Shown here: piece by piece, positions 18,095 through 27,007 of the stretch | Numbering within the stretch: the first letter of the stretch is position 1 | Layout of the letters: the number at the start of each line of letters is the position of its first letter | Assembly (NCBI GenBank): GCA_963807015.1 | Contig: CAWEAS010000017.1 | Location: 1 to 64,000, forward strand | DNA length: 64,000 nucleotides | Source: JAJPKK01 sp963807015 | GTDB lineage: Bacteria > Pseudomonadota > Alphaproteobacteria > Rhizobiales > Xanthobacteraceae | Direction: 5' to 3' | Notes under the pieces: generated by a model | The model's input: the letters and a program-made list of their open reading frames with translations, nothing else | Database searches by the model: none | Told to the model about the DNA's origin: nothing | Made by a program: the position numbers and the translations under genes

Positions 18095-19013
18095 GGACGC
18101 TGGAGACATCATTCTGATCGTCGATGACTCGCCCGACACCCTGCGCATGCTGACCGATGCGCTGGAGGAGGCGGGCATGACGGCGCTCGTCGCCCTCGAA
18201 GGCGCGCAAGCGCTCGCGATCGCCGCGAAGATCACACCCGACGTCATCCTGATGGACGCCGTGATGCCGAGCATGGATGGCTTCGAGACTTGCCGCCGGC
18301 TCAAGCGCAACAAGGCGCTCGCTCATGTGCCGGTGATCTTCATGACCGGCCTCAGCGACACCCGGGACATCATCAAAGGACTTGAGGCGGGCGGCGTCGA
18401 CTATGTGACGAAGCCGATCGTGCCGGACGAATTGCTGGCACGCATACGTGTCCATCTTGCCAATGCCCGCCTCGCCCATAGCGCTCGCGCCGCGCTCGAT
18501 GCATCCGGGCGCTACCTGCTGGCAACCGATACGTCGGGCCGCGTGTTGTGGTGCACGCCGCAGACCGCGACCTTTCTCGGCCTCGCCTTCGGCGACTTCC
18601 ACGGCGCCGGCTATCGGTTGCCGGCAAACGTGCAGGAGTGGCTGCGGAACCGCGCCCACGCCGGCGCGAGCTTCACGCCGGATTGGGTCGCGCTTGCGAG
18701 CGATTCGAGCCCGCTCAAATTCCAGCTGTCTTATGTGGGCGAAGTCGCGCCAGACGAAATCCTGTTGCGCCTCATCGAGACCGAGAGCGAGAACGACAAC
18801 CTCGTCCTCAAGCGCAAGCTGCAACTTACGCAGCGCGAGTCCGAAGTGCTGATGTGGATCGCGCGAGGCAAGTCGAACCGCGACATCGCGGAAATCCTCG
18901 ACCTGAGCCCGCGGACCGTCAACAAGCACCTGGAGCAGATCTATGCCAAGCTCGGGGTCGAGAACCGCGCCTCCGCGGCCGCGCTCGCCGTTCGCATGCT
19001 CGGCGTGCGCTAG
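18084..19013 (+). CDS. Response regulator with receiver, PAS-like middle and LuxR-type HTH
   Basis: 309 residues; the ATG at 18084 overlaps the kinase gene by 11 bp, so the two are translated together. The receiver domain includes IILIVDDSPDTLR and ILMDAVMPSMDG (phospho-Asp about 58). Residues about 130-235 (RYLLATDTSGRVLWCTPQTATFLG) look like a PAS-type domain, unusual between receiver and HTH. The C-terminal GerE/LuxR HTH is LTQRESEVLMWIARGKSNRDI...LSPRTVNKHLEQIY. It is presumably phosphorylated by the NCS1-kinase and likely binds the palindrome at 14387-14406 to activate urt/fmd; that target is inference. Confidence 0.9.
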   Translation: MRAKDAGDIILIVDDSPDTLRMLTDALEEAGMTALVALEGAQALAIAAKITPDVILMDAVMPSMDGFETCRRLKRNKALAHVPVIFMTGLSDTRDIIKGLEAGGVDYVTKPIVPDELLARIRVHLANARLAHSARAALDASGRYLLATDTSGRVLWCTPQTATFLGLAFGDFHGAGYRLPANVQEWLRNRAHAGASFTPDWVALASDSSPLKFQLSYVGEVAPDEILLRLIETESENDNLVLKRKLQLTQRESEVLMWIARGKSNRDIAEILDLSPRTVNKHLEQIYAKLGVENRASAAALAVRMLGVR

Positions 19014-19452
19014 CACGTGCGCGCCGATGGGCGGTGCGCTCAGCACGCCTGGAAGTCCAGTCGCCAATTTGGGTGATTAAGACCGATGGCGCAGTTCATC
19101 GCTCGGGAGCGCGTTCCGGGCCACTGCTCTGCCCAAGGCTGCCGATCCTTTCGAATTGTATGTGATTTCGTTCGACACCTTGGCAGAAATGACCTCGTCG
19201 GGCGTGACGGGATATTTCCGAACCGGTTCCATGCTGAGCCAGGTAACGTACCTGGTGTCTGCTTGGTTCCGGCCGTGCATCAACCAGCCGAGCAGACGAT
19301 GAAAAAAGCTCCGGCGTGAGGGTGCCGGGACTCAGCCCGTTGCCGGAGCAACGGAATGCGATGCCGCGCATTTGCATTTATTATTTTTTCTTTGCAGCGG
19401 TTTATCGGCAGCGGTTTATCGCTTCGTGCCCATTAAATTCGGAACGTCACTC
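19014..19452. other. Gene-poor stretch with possible decayed coding sequence
   Basis: No intact gene. Minus-strand frames around 19100-19290 give protein-like text (TRYVTWLSMEPVRKYPVTPD) with a frame change, suggesting remains of a gene that once lay downstream of apbE. I cannot name the family. Confidence 0.3.
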
Positions 19453-20211
19453 TTAGTTCCGGACGGCAAGGCGGACCTGCCACCCTTGGGCCGGCCAGCC
19501 GGTGCGCGGATTGAGGATATGGCAAAAGCGGCGGCCATCGATCTCGATGAAACGCTCGTAATCGCCGCTCGTCGCGATCGCCCCGTCGACAAGGTCGATC
19601 GTTGCCATGGCCCGCGATTAATCTCGCGGATGGCGGATGCCGACGCGCCACGGCTGACCGCCGGGCCGGGCCCGATCAGGCGGATGTCCCCGCCGAGATC
19701 GACAAGGCCGTGGCGAATGCCGATCGCCATGCATATGCCGGCCGCCCGGTCGGCTGCGTATTCCTTGCCGACGCCGCCGAAGTCGAGCTCCATGCCTGAG
19801 ACCTCAAAGCTCAGATGCGGCTTCTCCCATTTGAGCTCGTCGAGGCCAATCCGCGGCAGTAGCGCAGCGATGTCCCCCTCACGCGGTATTTGCGGCGCCG
19901 AAAAATCCCATACCTTGCGCAGCAGCCCAGACGTGATGTCGAACAGCCCGTCGCTCTTGCGGTAACACGCGAAGGCCTAGTCCAGGAGTTCCTGCGGTTT
20001 CCTCGTCGACGGCGACTGTTCCGCCCGTCAACGCAACGGCATTGATGCGCGACAATTCACTGTCGGCGCGGTAGCGCGAAAAGCGCGCCTTGATCCGACC
20101 AATTTCCCTCGTTGCCGCGGCGGCGGCGTTGACCGCAGTGCTCTCGTCGGCGTCGCCGAAACGCAGCGCGCAGTCCGAGCCCAGGGCGAAAAAATGCCGC
20201 GTGTGGTCCAT
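19453..20211 (-). pseudogene. apbE: apbE (FAD:protein FMN transferase) pseudogene
   Basis: The minus strand starts at ATG 20211 with DHTRHFFALGSDCALRFGD and FSRYRADSELSRINA, the ApbE N-terminus. A one-base shift and a TAG near 19980 break it. A second frame then gives SDGLFDITSGLLRKVWDF and the ApbE signature MELDFGGVGKEYAADRAA plus GLVDLGGDIRLIGPGP. Another shift near 19665 and an internal TAA precede IATSGDYERFIEIDG and HILNPRTGWP. Together they cover a nearly full-length ApbE with at least two frameshifts and two stops. The intact enzyme would transfer FMN to exported flavoproteins. Confidence 0.8.
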
Positions 20212-20573
20212 CGATTCAGGTCAGCGCGCGGCGATCGAGGCCGGCGGCGATCGGGCGCGGTACGATGGCACTTGCTGTTGTCCTTACGCCGCAGAAAAGC
20301 CTCACGTCTTGAAGATATCATTCACGCAAGGCGGGTGGGCAAGGTACGCGCAGAGGCGCGATGCGCGACGGGCCGAAAAAATGGCGCGGCCCGCTCCGGC
20401 CACTTTGATATTTCTCAAGGCTGTCCGCTTTCCTTTACGGCCTCAGTTGCTTTCGCGAGCGGGCTGTCAGGTGCTTGTCAGGATCGGGGACCAGATTGAC
20501 GCATTGAGATGGAGCGGGGCTTCGATTCGGTTACCCAAGCAAATCGCCGGCCCACGATTCGATCGGATTGGTG
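20212..20573. other. Intergenic region upstream of the OmpR-type regulator
   Basis: 362 bp between the apbE relic start and the response-regulator gene. I see no convincing gene, repeat or terminator; it should hold the promoter of the two-component operon. Confidence 0.4.
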
Positions 20574-21242
20574 ATGCGGATCCTGCTTGTCGAGGACCAT
20601 CGGCGCCTGGCTGACACGATCATCGAAGGCTTGGCGGGTTTCGGCATGGGCGTGGACCATTTCTCAACCGCTGATGACGGGCTCGAAGCCGCGAAAAGCG
20701 TCGGATACGATGCGCTCATTCTCGATCTCGGTCTTCCCGATCGCGACGGTCTGGAAGTGATTGGCGAGCTGCGAGCGTCCGTCAACCGCGTCCCCATCCT
20801 CATATTGACCGCTCGCGACGGAGTTGAGGACCGCGTAACCGGACTCGACAAAGGAGCCGACGACTACCTGCCCAAGCCCTTTGCGATGACCGAGCTTGCG
20901 GCGCGTCTGCGCGCCTTGCTGAGGCGGCCCCATGGGCCGTTGGGTGCCACGATCGATATTGCGAATCTCTCGCTCGACACTGTCGTGCGCCAAATCAAGA
21001 TCGATGGACGTGTCGTTGCGATCTCCCCTCGTGAACTCGACGCCCTCGAACTCCTCATGCGCCGTGCAGATCAGGTGGTATCGAAGCGGTTGTTGGAAGA
21101 TTTGATCTATGGATTGAGCGCAAATGTGACGACGAACACGATTGAAGCCCTGATGTCACGCCTCAGGCGAAGGCTTGAAGCTTTAAACGCGCGGGTGACC
21201 GTCCACACGCTGCGCGGGATTGGCTACCTACTCACGGAATAG
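20574..21242 (+). CDS. OmpR/TctD-type response regulator
   Basis: 222 residues. The receiver domain (ILLVEDHRRLADTI, LILDLGLPDRDG with phospho-Asp about 51, LTARDGVEDRV, KPFAMTELAARLRALLRR) is followed by a winged-helix output domain ending in VTVHTLRGIGYLLTE. The ATG at 20574 starts the family-typical MRILLVED; a GTG one codon upstream is also possible. The kinase gene begins 4 bp after the stop. Relatives include TctD/QseB. It is transcribed toward the biosynthetic operon and may control it; that is inference. Confidence 0.9.
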   Translation: MRILLVEDHRRLADTIIEGLAGFGMGVDHFSTADDGLEAAKSVGYDALILDLGLPDRDGLEVIGELRASVNRVPILILTARDGVEDRVTGLDKGADDYLPKPFAMTELAARLRALLRRPHGPLGATIDIANLSLDTVVRQIKIDGRVVAISPRELDALELLMRRADQVVSKRLLEDLIYGLSANVTTNTIEALMSRLRRRLEALNARVTVHTLRGIGYLLTE

Positions 21243-21246
21243 ATCG

Positions 21247-22605
21247 ATGTCATTGTCGTCCCGCATTATTGTCCGGCTATCCGTCACGAGCTTGATTGCC
21301 ACGTGCGTTGCCTATGGATGGCTTTACATCAAGCAAAGCCGTGTCGAGGGCTATTTGCGTCAGCGCACGCTCACCCGACAGGCCCAGGAGATCGCGCGTT
21401 TCATATCCACCAACGCCAACGGCGAAGCTGAACTTAAGTTGCCCGCCGATCTCCATGAGGCTTACAACAATCCGGATAGCCCATACCGATATGTCATTCG
21501 GGACGAAGCGGGCCGGGTTGTCTCAACATCAGTCCATGATGTTGGGGCGCTGTCGCCGCCCCCATTGGACAAAAATCTTCCGCGAGAGTCAAAAACGAAT
21601 ATCGCCGAGATCCATTCGACTTTTCCAACGAGTACCGGGAAGCGGACGTTTACGACAGAGGTAGAGCAAACAGCGTCGCGGTCGCGATCTTTGAATGCCG
21701 CGGTGTTCAACGAATTCGTAACCGATGGCGGCTGGTTGGGGATTCCGTTCCTGATTGCTTTGCTTTGCATCAGTGCCTATACCGTGAAAAAATCACTCGC
21801 GCCCCTTGATGATCTATCGTCAAGGGCCAAAAAGATTGATCCGGGCAATTCGACAATTCGCCTGCCGGATGGCGACATCCCGAAAGAAATCAGGCCGCTT
21901 GTCCGCGCCGTCAACAACGCGCTTGACAAACTCGACGAGGCTCTCGGCAAGCAACGCGAGTTCACGGCAAACGCGGCGCATCAGCTGCGCACGCCGTTGA
22001 CCGTGCTGACCGCCAACATCGATTTGATGGCTGACAAGGATGGCGCTGCAAGATTGCGGCCTGACGTCGACCTGATGACGCGCATCGTCACTCAGTTGCT
22101 CGTGGTTGCAAGACTGGAGTCCTTGAGCATTCCGCTGGATCATACAGTCGAATTGTGTTCGTGCGCCCAGGCAGCGGCGCAAAGCCTGGGGCCGATCGCG
22201 ATTTCGACGGGAAAGTCGCTTGAGGTTGAGGAGCCGGACGGTGCCGTGTTTGTTCGCGGCAACATTTCGGTCGTGACCGCGGCAGTTAGAAATTTGATCG
22301 AGAACGCCCTGCACCATAGCCCTGTGGGTGCGACGGTACGAATTCGCGTCACAGCGGGGCCGCCCGCCATCGAGGTAATCGATTCCGGTGCGGGAGTGCC
22401 GGCAGAATTGAGGGAAAAGATTTTCCACCGCTTCTGGCAAGGCGAGCGCAGTGAGAGAGGGGCGGGATTGGGGCTCGCGATCGTTCGTCAAATTATGCTC
22501 GCCCTTAACGGCAGCGTTTCAGTTTCCGAAGCGCCGGGCGGCGGACCGAATTTTGTCCTGCGCTTTCCCGCCTACAATGCGCCCGCTCAAAGCAAGGTCG
22601 CTTGA
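21247..22605 (+). CDS. TctE/QseC-type sensor histidine kinase
   Basis: 452 residues with an N-terminal membrane helix, a periplasmic sensor of about 130 residues, and a second helix (WLGIPFLIALLCISAYTV) into HAMP. HisKA has NAAHQLRTPLTVL (His about 245). HATPase has NLIENALHHSP, DSGAGVP and GAGLGLAIV. It is translated 4 bp after its regulator. The N-box variant ENALHHS and the N-terminal sensor fit 2CSK_N/TctE-like kinases of organic-acid or metal sensing. It is the last gene before a 175-bp gap and the biosynthetic operon. Confidence 0.9.
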   Translation: MSLSSRIIVRLSVTSLIATCVAYGWLYIKQSRVEGYLRQRTLTRQAQEIARFISTNANGEAELKLPADLHEAYNNPDSPYRYVIRDEAGRVVSTSVHDVGALSPPPLDKNLPRESKTNIAEIHSTFPTSTGKRTFTTEVEQTASRSRSLNAAVFNEFVTDGGWLGIPFLIALLCISAYTVKKSLAPLDDLSSRAKKIDPGNSTIRLPDGDIPKEIRPLVRAVNNALDKLDEALGKQREFTANAAHQLRTPLTVLTANIDLMADKDGAARLRPDVDLMTRIVTQLLVVARLESLSIPLDHTVELCSCAQAAAQSLGPIAISTGKSLEVEEPDGAVFVRGNISVVTAAVRNLIENALHHSPVGATVRIRVTAGPPAIEVIDSGAGVPAELREKIFHRFWQGERSERGAGLGLAIVRQIMLALNGSVSVSEAPGGGPNFVLRFPAYNAPAQSKVA

Positions 22606-22780
22606 TACCGTCGTGCCGTGCTAGGCGAGCAGAGAGCCGCTTACCATCAAATATACGCAACATCACCACGAAATTGCCATGATACACTGCGGAAACCTTT
22701 GAACCGCCCACGACCCGTCAGCCACCCGTCAGCAAAGTCGTGCACTAATAAGCACGCAAGGGGATGGGGGATCATCAATC

Positions 22781-23368
22781 GTGAGTTTCAGGGTTGTGGG
22801 CCGCTCGGCGCCAATGCGCCGGCCGGTCGAGGATGCCATTCGGGCAACGTACTGGAAGCATTTTGAAGCGCGGGTAGCCGCGCTTCCGGCAACGCTCGTG
22901 GCCAGCGTAAGCTCCACTGGAGTGGTGGAATCCGCAGCGGGCTTTCGCTTCTCGGACCAAGGGTTCTTTTCGGAATGCTATCTTGACGTTCCCGTCGAAT
23001 CCGCGTTGCGGCAACGCACCGGCCGTGCGGTCGACCGGGCGCGCATCGTTGAGGTTTGCAACCTCATTACCAAGCAGGCAACCAATTTGCCTGCGTTTGT
23101 TGCCGGGATCATCGAGTTCATCGAACTCGCCGACAGCGATTGGGCGGTGTTCACCGCCACGCGGCCGCTGCGGACGATCCTTGAACGGCGCGGGCTGCAC
23201 ATGACCGAGTTGGTGCGCGCCGACCGCAGCCGCGTCGCATGCCCATCAGAGTGGGGGCGCTATTACGAGTACGATCCGAGAGTCATGATTGTCCATCGTG
23301 GCGCAGGCCTCGGACATTGTCCGCGCTCTTCGGGCGAAGTAATACCGAAGTACTGCGCCCATGCATGA
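22781..23368 (+). CDS. Thermostable-hemolysin family protein (T_hemolysin), acyltransferase-like
   Basis: 195 residues from GTG 22781. The body matches the T_hemolysin family: an early RATYWKHFEARVAALPATLVAS segment, then FRFSDQGFFSECYLDVPVE, VEVCNLITKQ and WAVFTATRPLRTILERRG. The family was named for a Vibrio haemolysin, but no signal peptide is present. The GNAT/LuxI-like arrangement and the following AMP-ligase gene point to a cytoplasmic enzyme, perhaps acyl transfer. It overlaps the ligase gene by 8 bp. From memory, this protein, a ligase, a diiron-like enzyme and an SDR recur together in other proteobacteria. First gene of the 22.8-32.6 kb operon. Confidence 0.75.
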   Translation: MSFRVVGRSAPMRRPVEDAIRATYWKHFEARVAALPATLVASVSSTGVVESAAGFRFSDQGFFSECYLDVPVESALRQRTGRAVDRARIVEVCNLITKQATNLPAFVAGIIEFIELADSDWAVFTATRPLRTILERRGLHMTELVRADRSRVACPSEWGRYYEYDPRVMIVHRGAGLGHCPRSSGEVIPKYCAHA

Positions 23369-24800
23369 CTTCTTCACCGCGCTGGCGCGTTGCGCCACCG
23401 CAGCGGGCTCCCGACCCGCGCTCGTCGCGCAATCTCGCTGCTTTACGTACAACGAGCTACTGGGCCGCATTCATGCGGGAGCTGAATGGGCAAAGTGCCT
23501 GCCCGACCGGGTTGGGTTGCTATTCACAAACAGCGCAGACTACGCGTTGGCTGACCTTGCTCTCAGCTTTGCTGGAAAAGAATTGGTCCCGTTGCCGGCC
23601 TTCTTTTCCGACGGACAGCTCCGCCACATCGTTCGTACCGCCGCACTTTCCTATCTCGTGACGGACGCAATTTGCGGCGAGCGGGCGAGGGCGCTTGGAC
23701 TGATCGCATCCGAATTGGGTGCAACACCTGTATCCGTTGCCGCGGCCGCCCCCAACTCACGCCGGATCATCTTCACCTCCGGTACGACCGCCGAACCCAA
23801 AGGCGTGCGACTGTCCGCTCGTCAAATGTTCGCAAGTATCCGGGCGCTTGCTAGCGCGACCGATGCGAGTGCGGAGGATCGATACCTCTCCGTTCTCCCA
23901 AGCGCCCTGCTGCTGGAGCAGATCGCGGGTCTCTACCTGCCGCTTCACGTCGGCGCCGCCATTCACATGCCAATCACATCCCATGGAAACGCGCACGGAT
24001 TTTCTGTCGCCGCCGCGACCGAGGCGGCTAATCTGACCGCAACCGTCCTGGTGCCGGAACTACTGCATTCATGGACCAGTGAACTGGAGGCGCTCGATCG
24101 CAACGCCCCCACCTCACTACGTTTCGTCGCAGTGGGCGGCGCTCCCGTTCCCCTAAGCTTGATCGCGGCTGCGCGACGCCGCGGCATTCCGGTTTACGAA
24201 GGCTACGGCCTCACCGAATGCTGCTCTGTTGTCTCCGTCAACCGCCCCCCCGAGCACGGCATCGGCACCGCGGGGCGCCCGCTGCCAGGCGTCGAGGTTA
24301 CCATTCGCGATGGCGAAATCATCGTCTCCGGTCCGACGATCATGAATGGATATCTGGGCGGACCCGACGTCACAGGAAACTGGGCAACCGGGGACCTCGG
24401 CGATTTCGATGCGCAGCGGCGATTGATCGTAAAGGGCCGCAAGGACAACATCATCGTTACGAGTACCGGAAGAAATATCAGCCCCGAATGGATCGAACAG
24501 CTGATCGCATCGGACGGGCATATCCGTCGTTGCGTCGTCGTCGAAAAGGACGGCGGGCTTGTTGCGGTCATCGTTCCTACGGAGAAGTCGATCACCCCAT
24601 CTACCAGTAAGATGCGAGATATTCTCGCCAGTGCCTCGCGGTCAGCACCAGAGTACGCCCGGCCCCATCAGTATCTGCTTCTTGCCGAGAACGACCTGCA
24701 CCACCTCGGACTTCTGACGCCGAACGGCCGTCCACGGCGTTCGGATATCCGCCGTCTCGTCAAGGCGCGCAGCGAAACGCTGTCCGACGCGCAGATCTAG
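23361..24800 (+). CDS. AMP-binding acyl/aryl ligase
   Basis: 479 residues of the ANL superfamily. The P-loop is IIFTSGTTAEPKGVRLS, the A5 motif YEGYGLTECC, and the A7-A8 stretch GDLGDFDAQRRLIVKGRKDNIIV followed by a C-terminal cap. It is rather short for a full acyl-CoA synthetase (500-600), and the A10 lysine is not obvious at the C-terminus. It would activate a carboxylic acid as acyl-AMP, giving CoA or carrier-bound starter units for the type III PKS downstream or acyl donor for its T_hemolysin neighbour. The gap to the next gene is 7 bp. Confidence 0.85.
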   Translation: MHDFFTALARCATAAGSRPALVAQSRCFTYNELLGRIHAGAEWAKCLPDRVGLLFTNSADYALADLALSFAGKELVPLPAFFSDGQLRHIVRTAALSYLVTDAICGERARALGLIASELGATPVSVAAAAPNSRRIIFTSGTTAEPKGVRLSARQMFASIRALASATDASAEDRYLSVLPSALLLEQIAGLYLPLHVGAAIHMPITSHGNAHGFSVAAATEAANLTATVLVPELLHSWTSELEALDRNAPTSLRFVAVGGAPVPLSLIAAARRRGIPVYEGYGLTECCSVVSVNRPPEHGIGTAGRPLPGVEVTIRDGEIIVSGPTIMNGYLGGPDVTGNWATGDLGDFDAQRRLIVKGRKDNIIVTSTGRNISPEWIEQLIASDGHIRRCVVVEKDGGLVAVIVPTEKSITPSTSKMRDILASASRSAPEYARPHQYLLLAENDLHHLGLLTPNGRPRRSDIRRLVKARSETLSDAQI

Positions 24801-24807
24801 GATCGTC

Positions 24808-25509
24808 ATGTCGCAATTCCACGGTCTGCTCGCTGCGACAGCTTCCTTTCGCCAGGAGTTTGTCGAGGTGTCGCTCATTCAGGAGACAATGCGACAGGGC
24901 GCACCCAAAGCACTTTACCTGGATTTTCTCGGCCAAGCCTATCATCACGTCAAACATACGGTGCCGCTTCTTGCCCTTGCGGTTGCTCGGTGTGGTCCCG
25001 ATCATCCGTCCTATCAGTCGGCGTTGATCGAATACATCGTGGAAGAGCGTGGTCACGAGGACTGGATTCTCGACGACATCTATGCGCTCGGCGGAGATGC
25101 CGAAGCGGTCCGTCAGGAATCACCGAGAACGCCATGCCGGATGATGGTTGGTCACGCATATTACCTGATTGACCACGTGTCGCCATTTGCCATGTTGGGA
25201 ATGGTCCACGTCTTGGAGGGCATGTCGGTCGCCCTCGCCGGCACAGCAGTGTCAGCGCTTCAAAAGCGCCTGCAAACAAGCTCTACCGCGGGTTTTAAAT
25301 ATCTTACGACACACAGCGAACTCGACGTCGAGCATACCAAGTTATTCGAGAGCTTGGTGTGCGAGCTTGACCCGAGTCAAATGCCGATCGTGGTCGACGC
25401 GGCTTGTGAGTTCTACAAATTGTACGGCGACATTTTTCGCGACATCGATGCCCGACGAGATGACTTGCCCATTGTCGCAGAGTTGCGCGCGTCGGATCGA
25501 GTAAACTGA
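24808..25509 (+). CDS. Iron-containing heme-oxygenase-like diiron enzyme (UndA/TenA-like)
   Basis: 233 residues, all-helical. Probable metal ligands follow the HDO pattern: HH in LGQAYHHVKHT, E and H in VEERGHEDWILDD, and D/H in ELDVEHTKLFES. Family members (UndA, BesC, SznF and relatives) use a diiron site and O2 for decarboxylation, N-oxygenation or C-C cleavage. The substrate is unknown; it is presumably the acid activated by the adjacent ligase or its derivative. It lies in tight sequence between ligase and SDR, with gaps of 7 and 8 bp. Confidence 0.8.
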   Translation: MSQFHGLLAATASFRQEFVEVSLIQETMRQGAPKALYLDFLGQAYHHVKHTVPLLALAVARCGPDHPSYQSALIEYIVEERGHEDWILDDIYALGGDAEAVRQESPRTPCRMMVGHAYYLIDHVSPFAMLGMVHVLEGMSVALAGTAVSALQKRLQTSSTAGFKYLTTHSELDVEHTKLFESLVCELDPSQMPIVVDAACEFYKLYGDIFRDIDARRDDLPIVAELRASDRVN

Positions 25510-25517
25510 AAAACGCG

Positions 25518-26288
25518 ATGGGCATTTTTACCAACAAAACGATCGTCATGACGGGTGGCTCCGGCGGCATCGGCACGTTGGTTGCAGGACAGCTCGTGCA
25601 AGAGGGTGCTCGCGTCGTCATTTTGTCCCGGAGAGACGAAGTTCCCGATAACGCAAAGCACATCGGCGCCGATCTCGCGACCATTGAAGGGATTGCGGCA
25701 GCGCAGGCAATCGTTGCTCGCGAAGCGCCCGACATTTTGATCAATCTGGCCGGCGTCCAATATTTCGGTCCACTTGAAAATCAGGACCTTTATGAACTCC
25801 ACCGCAACTACATGATTAATCTCGTCGCGCCTGTTTCGCTTTGCCAGGCGTGTCTTCCGGCGATGAGAGAGCGGAACAGCGGTCAAATCGCCAATGTCGG
25901 CTCGGTGATGGGATCGATACCTTTTGCGTATTTCGCGACCTATTCGAGCGCCAAATCGGGCCTGCGCGCGTTTAGCGAGGCACTGCGGCGCGAATTGACA
26001 GGCACCGGAATTGCAGTGACGCATATCTCGCCGCGGGCCGTCAAAACCGCGTTCCTGACGGCGGAAATCAAAAAGTACATCCAGGTCACCAAGATGCACG
26101 TCGACAGCGCAGTGCCTGTCGCCGCGACCATCGTGGACGCCATCAGGCATGGACGTAAGGAGGTCTTCATCGGATTTCCGGAGTCGATATTCGTACGCGT
26201 GAACGCGCTGTGGCCTAGGTTGGTCGATTCAGCCGTCACGAAGAATGATCTGAAAGCAAAAGCGGTCCTGTCCTCACTTAATCCTTAG
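25518..26288 (+). CDS. Short-chain dehydrogenase/reductase
   Basis: 256 residues, classical SDR. The cofactor motif is TGGSGGIG, with NLAG downstream; catalytic Ser is in NVGSVMG, and the YxxxK is YSSAKSG. A C-terminal extension of about 60 residues (VFIGFPESIFVRVNALWPRL) resembles membrane-associated lipid-type SDRs. Probable ketone/alcohol interconversion in the operon's pathway, with NADPH favoured by SRR after the second strand. Confidence 0.88.
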   Translation: MGIFTNKTIVMTGGSGGIGTLVAGQLVQEGARVVILSRRDEVPDNAKHIGADLATIEGIAAAQAIVAREAPDILINLAGVQYFGPLENQDLYELHRNYMINLVAPVSLCQACLPAMRERNSGQIANVGSVMGSIPFAYFATYSSAKSGLRAFSEALRRELTGTGIAVTHISPRAVKTAFLTAEIKKYIQVTKMHVDSAVPVAATIVDAIRHGRKEVFIGFPESIFVRVNALWPRLVDSAVTKNDLKAKAVLSSLNP

Positions 26289-26300
26289 AGGAGCCATCTG

Positions 26301-26981
26301 ATGCGTTCAACATTGGCAATTGCATTCACGGCGACGTTCCTGTGCCTCGGTGCCTCGGTTGATCTGTTCGCCGCCAGTAATCCGGCTATGAAGGCCGATA
26401 TCCTGAGCTTGTCGCGGGAGTGGGAGCATATCAAGTTTGAGGTTGAAGGCCTCGATGAGCAGGAAAAGGAAATGGCCGCCCTCGCTGCCAAGGCTTCGGC
26501 GGTGGCGAAGAAATATCAGAACGCGCCGGAGGCTGTGATCTGGGTCGGGATCATCATGAGCGAACAGGCGTCCATGGCGAATGAAAACACCAGCCCTATT
26601 AAGGCGCTTCGGCTCGCAATCGCCGCGCGCGACGTTCTTGAGGAGGTCGAAAAGATCGATCCCGTTGCGGATGACGCTGGCGCGCCCACGAGTCTTGGCG
26701 TGCTGTATTACCGCGTCCCGGGATTTCCCTTGGGCTTCGGGGATAAGACGAAGGCCCGCAAGTATCTACTGGAGGCCGTGAAGAACGCCCCGAACGGGCT
26801 CGATGCCAACTATTTCTATGGCGATTTCCTCTTTCAACAAGGCGAATATACAGAGGCAGGGCAGGTCCTACGCCGCGCATTGAGTTTGCCTGCGCATCCG
26901 GACCGGCCGATGTGGGATAAAACCCGTCGCCTGGTCATTCAGGAATTACTGGTCAAGATACAAAAGCAAGCCGGCCGATAG
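26301..26981 (+). CDS. Exported TPR/TRAP-T-component-like protein
   Basis: 226 residues with signal peptide (LAIAFTATFLCLGASVDLFAA). Helical repeats follow: YQNAPEAVIWVGIIMSEQAS, KARKYLLEAVKNAPNGLDANYFYGDFLFQQGEYTEAGQVLRRAL. The GVLYYRVPGFPLGFGDKTKAR segment is typical of the TatT/T-component TPR family found with lipid export and modification genes. It is periplasmic, likely a scaffold rather than an enzyme. 13 bp after the SDR stop. Confidence 0.75.
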   Translation: MRSTLAIAFTATFLCLGASVDLFAASNPAMKADILSLSREWEHIKFEVEGLDEQEKEMAALAAKASAVAKKYQNAPEAVIWVGIIMSEQASMANENTSPIKALRLAIAARDVLEEVEKIDPVADDAGAPTSLGVLYYRVPGFPLGFGDKTKARKYLLEAVKNAPNGLDANYFYGDFLFQQGEYTEAGQVLRRALSLPAHPDRPMWDKTRRLVIQELLVKIQKQAGR

Positions 26982-27007
26982 GTTGGCTCGGGGGCTACGG
27001 CAAATAC

